Below the pieces are notes generated by a model. It saw nothing but the letters and a program-made list of their open reading frames with translations, was not told the DNA's origin and did not search any database. A DNA stretch of 64,000 bases from Flavobacterium franklandianum (GTDB lineage Bacteria > Bacteroidota > Bacteroidia > Flavobacteriales > Flavobacteriaceae): the NCBI RefSeq assembly GCF_007097365.1, contig NZ_VJZR01000002.1, forward strand, positions 391,464 to 455,463, in the 5' to 3' direction. Position numbers and translations under genes: made by a program. This document shows positions 62,402-64,000 of the stretch, piece after piece (position 1 is the stretch's first letter; the number at the start of each line of letters is the position of its first letter).

Positions 62402-63820
62402 TTATTTGATTAATTTATTCAACATACCTTGAAATATAAATCCGTGAAAGGGTAGGACTGAATACCAATAGAGGTGTCCTAAAAATCCATCGGGTTTGAA
62501 TGTTGCCGATTGATATAAGGTGTTATTAATGATTTTGAACTCTAGCCAAGCTTCGCCAGGTAGTTTCATTTCAGCATATAAAACTAATTTGCCTTCTTCT
62601 TTATTGGCATACAAAACCCGCCAAAAATCTAAAGCATCTCCCGAATGAATTTCGTGTTTGTTGGTTCTTCCTCTTCTGGAACCCACACCACCACAGAGCT
62701 GGTCGATGAATCCACGTAAATTCCACAACCAATCGCCATAATACCAACCCGTTTCTCCTCCAATAGACCAAATTCTATCGATGGTAAAGGCTCTGTTTTC
62801 TATTTCTTTTTTGCGTCTGTCGATAAAGCAATCTTTTTTGGGAACTTTTAAAAATTTTGAAATATTACTATTAAAACGGCCACTGACTAATGAATCTTTC
62901 CAACTAGAAGCCACTTTGTCTTCATCTACTTTTATTAAAGCTCTAGACAAAGCTTTTTCATAGGACATAGGTTTTACTCCTAATAAATCATTGATTTTAT
63001 TGTCCCTGCAAATCACTTCTACTTTCATACTACTGACTAAAGCCGAGGCAAGTCTATAGGAAGTCGAAGTGACAAAATACAACCAATAGGAAGATAATTT
63101 GGGTGTCATTATAGGAACAGTATAAATCCATCTTTTTAGGTTTTTGGCTTTGGCAAAACCCAACAACATTTCTTTATAAGTCAGAATATCTGGGCCGCCA
63201 ATGTCAAAACTCTTTCCGTAAGTAACGTGATTCAATAATGATTTTGATAAAAACTCTAAAACATCAGGAATCGCAATAGGCTGACATTTAGTATTCAACC
63301 ATCTTGGAGTTATCATTATTGGAAGTTTATTAACTAAATCTCGTATAATTTCGAATGAAGCACTGCCTGAACCTACTATAATTCCAGCTCTGAGTGTTGT
63401 GGTAGCAAAATTTCCTGTATTCAAAACATCCTCAACCTTTTTTCTGGAGGATAAATGCTTAGAAAGTGATTTGTCATTTACGATTCCGCTCAAATAAATA
63501 ACTTGTTTTACCCGAGTTTGATTTAATCTTTGAACAAAATTTTCAGCAGAAATCCTTTCAAATTCATCAAAATTAACTGCGGAACTGGACATCGAATGAA
63601 TTAAATAATAGGCTCCATCAATATCTTCTGGAATGGCATCCAATGTTTCTGTTTTCAGAAAATCAACTTCGATAATATTAATTTTATTTATAAACTCTTT
63701 CGGAGTATAAAACCTATTTTTGTCTCTTACACAACAAATGACCTCGTGGCCTTGACTTACTAAAATAGGTAGAAGTCGCTTGCCAATATATCCTGTTGCA
63801 CCTGTTAAGAGAATTTTCAT
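62402..63820 (-). CDS. SDR-family NAD(P)-binding protein with DUF2867
   Basis: A 472-residue protein. The N-terminal Rossmann domain opens with ILLTGATGYIGKRLLPIL and has YLSGIVND and LRAGIIVGSGSASFEI, typical of atypical SDRs close to NmrA/complex-I subunit type. From about residue 330 the DUF2867 domain includes RIWSIGGETGWYYGDWLWNLRGFID, and ends near FKPDGFLGHLYWYSVLPFH. Substrate unknown. It is convergent with the photolyase gene and same strand as folE beyond it; such pairs recur near photolyases in bacteria. Confidence 0.9.
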   Translation of the reverse strand: MKILLTGATGYIGKRLLPILVSQGHEVICCVRDKNRFYTPKEFINKINIIEVDFLKTETLDAIPEDIDGAYYLIHSMSSSAVNFDEFERISAENFVQRLNQTRVKQVIYLSGIVNDKSLSKHLSSRKKVEDVLNTGNFATTTLRAGIIVGSGSASFEIIRDLVNKLPIMITPRWLNTKCQPIAIPDVLEFLSKSLLNHVTYGKSFDIGGPDILTYKEMLLGFAKAKNLKRWIYTVPIMTPKLSSYWLYFVTSTSYRLASALVSSMKVEVICRDNKINDLLGVKPMSYEKALSRALIKVDEDKVASSWKDSLVSGRFNSNISKFLKVPKKDCFIDRRKKEIENRAFTIDRIWSIGGETGWYYGDWLWNLRGFIDQLCGGVGSRRGRTNKHEIHSGDALDFWRVLYANKEEGKLVLYAEMKLPGEAWLEFKIINNTLYQSATFKPDGFLGHLYWYSVLPFHGFIFQGMLNKLIK

Positions 63821-63848
63821 TTTTTTTTTCTATTTTAACTCTCTAAAG

Positions 63849-64000
63849 TTAACTCAATTTATTAGATACCAAGCTAATAAATTCTTTTCTTGTTTTGTTT
63901 TTTTCGAATGCTCCGTTAAACGATGAAGTTGTGGTCACCGAATTTTGTTTTTGAATGCCACGCATGCACATACACATATGTTGGGCTTCAATCACAACGG
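63849..64000 (-). CDS. folE: GTP cyclohydrolase I, C-terminal part (cut by window edge)
   Basis: The minus strand reads [22 protein letters not shown] and onward to SNKLS and a stop at 63849, which matches the C-terminus of GTP cyclohydrolase I: the HMCMxMRG block has one zinc-binding Cys and QNSVTTTS is conserved. Only about 50 residues are in the window. The enzyme makes dihydroneopterin triphosphate for folate. Its place beside a photolyase, which uses folate as antenna in many cases, may be meaningful. Confidence 0.9.
   Translation of the reverse strand, partial: VVIEAQHMCMCMRGIQKQNSVTTTSSFNGAFEKNKTRKEFISLVSNKLS

Overview
The window looks like a chromosomal segment of a Flavobacterium-like member of the Bacteroidota. 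The DNA is visibly AT-rich. Several secreted proteins end in type IX secretion (T9SS) sorting tails, and at least two promoters fit the flavobacterial pattern TTG-N19-TAnnTTTG (tRNA and HU). The block murA / DUF4290 / DUF493 / recQ / fmt / HU / YqgE is also typical of flavobacteria. No 16S gene is present, so the genus is an inference.

Region 1 (1-13699, minus strand) is a hybrid NRPS-PKS locus. In transcription order it holds a loading protein A-PCP-KS-AT-ACP (13699-8456), then two insertion sequences (IS5 family, IS982 family), then a C-A-PCP module (5886-2725), then a second C-A module cut by the left edge of the window. Manual reading of the adenylation codes suggests glycine for the loading module. 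AT is malonyl-type and no ketoreductase is present, so a beta-keto intermediate is expected. Product release and later modules lie outside the window.

Region 2 (14561-18016, plus) is a three-gene operon of exported proteins ending in a strong terminator. Region 3 (18713-41229, plus) is a Wzx/Wzy-type exopolysaccharide locus: nucleotidyltransferase, UDP-glucose dehydrogenase and UDP-glucuronate decarboxylase (together UDP-Glc to UDP-GlcA to UDP-Xyl), flippase, polymerase, eight glycosyltransferases, four hexapeptide acyltransferases, the Wza-like export lipoprotein, Wzc-like tyrosine kinase, a VanZ-like protein and the initiating polyprenyl-phosphate sugar transferase.

Region 4 (41754-53644) is ordinary housekeeping: tRNA-Met(CAT), START-like protein, class IV aminotransferase, YqgE, HU, Fmt, RecQ, an ATPase, DUF493, DUF4290, MurA with Asp instead of the fosfomycin-target Cys, a CDF metal transporter, dienelactone hydrolase, YkgJ-like protein and a small membrane protein. 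Region 5 (53822-64000) has a secreted CotH/lamin-tail/T9SS protein. After it comes a light-response cluster: a CarH-type B12 photoreceptor-repressor, then crtI, crtB, crtZ, lycopene cyclase, an SRPBCC protein and a photolyase, with an SDR/DUF2867 protein and the end of folE on the opposite strand. This set predicts zeaxanthin made under light and B12 control, together with DNA photorepair.

The least described parts are the IS-interrupted NRPS-PKS locus and the exported beta-helix operon beside the exopolysaccharide genes.
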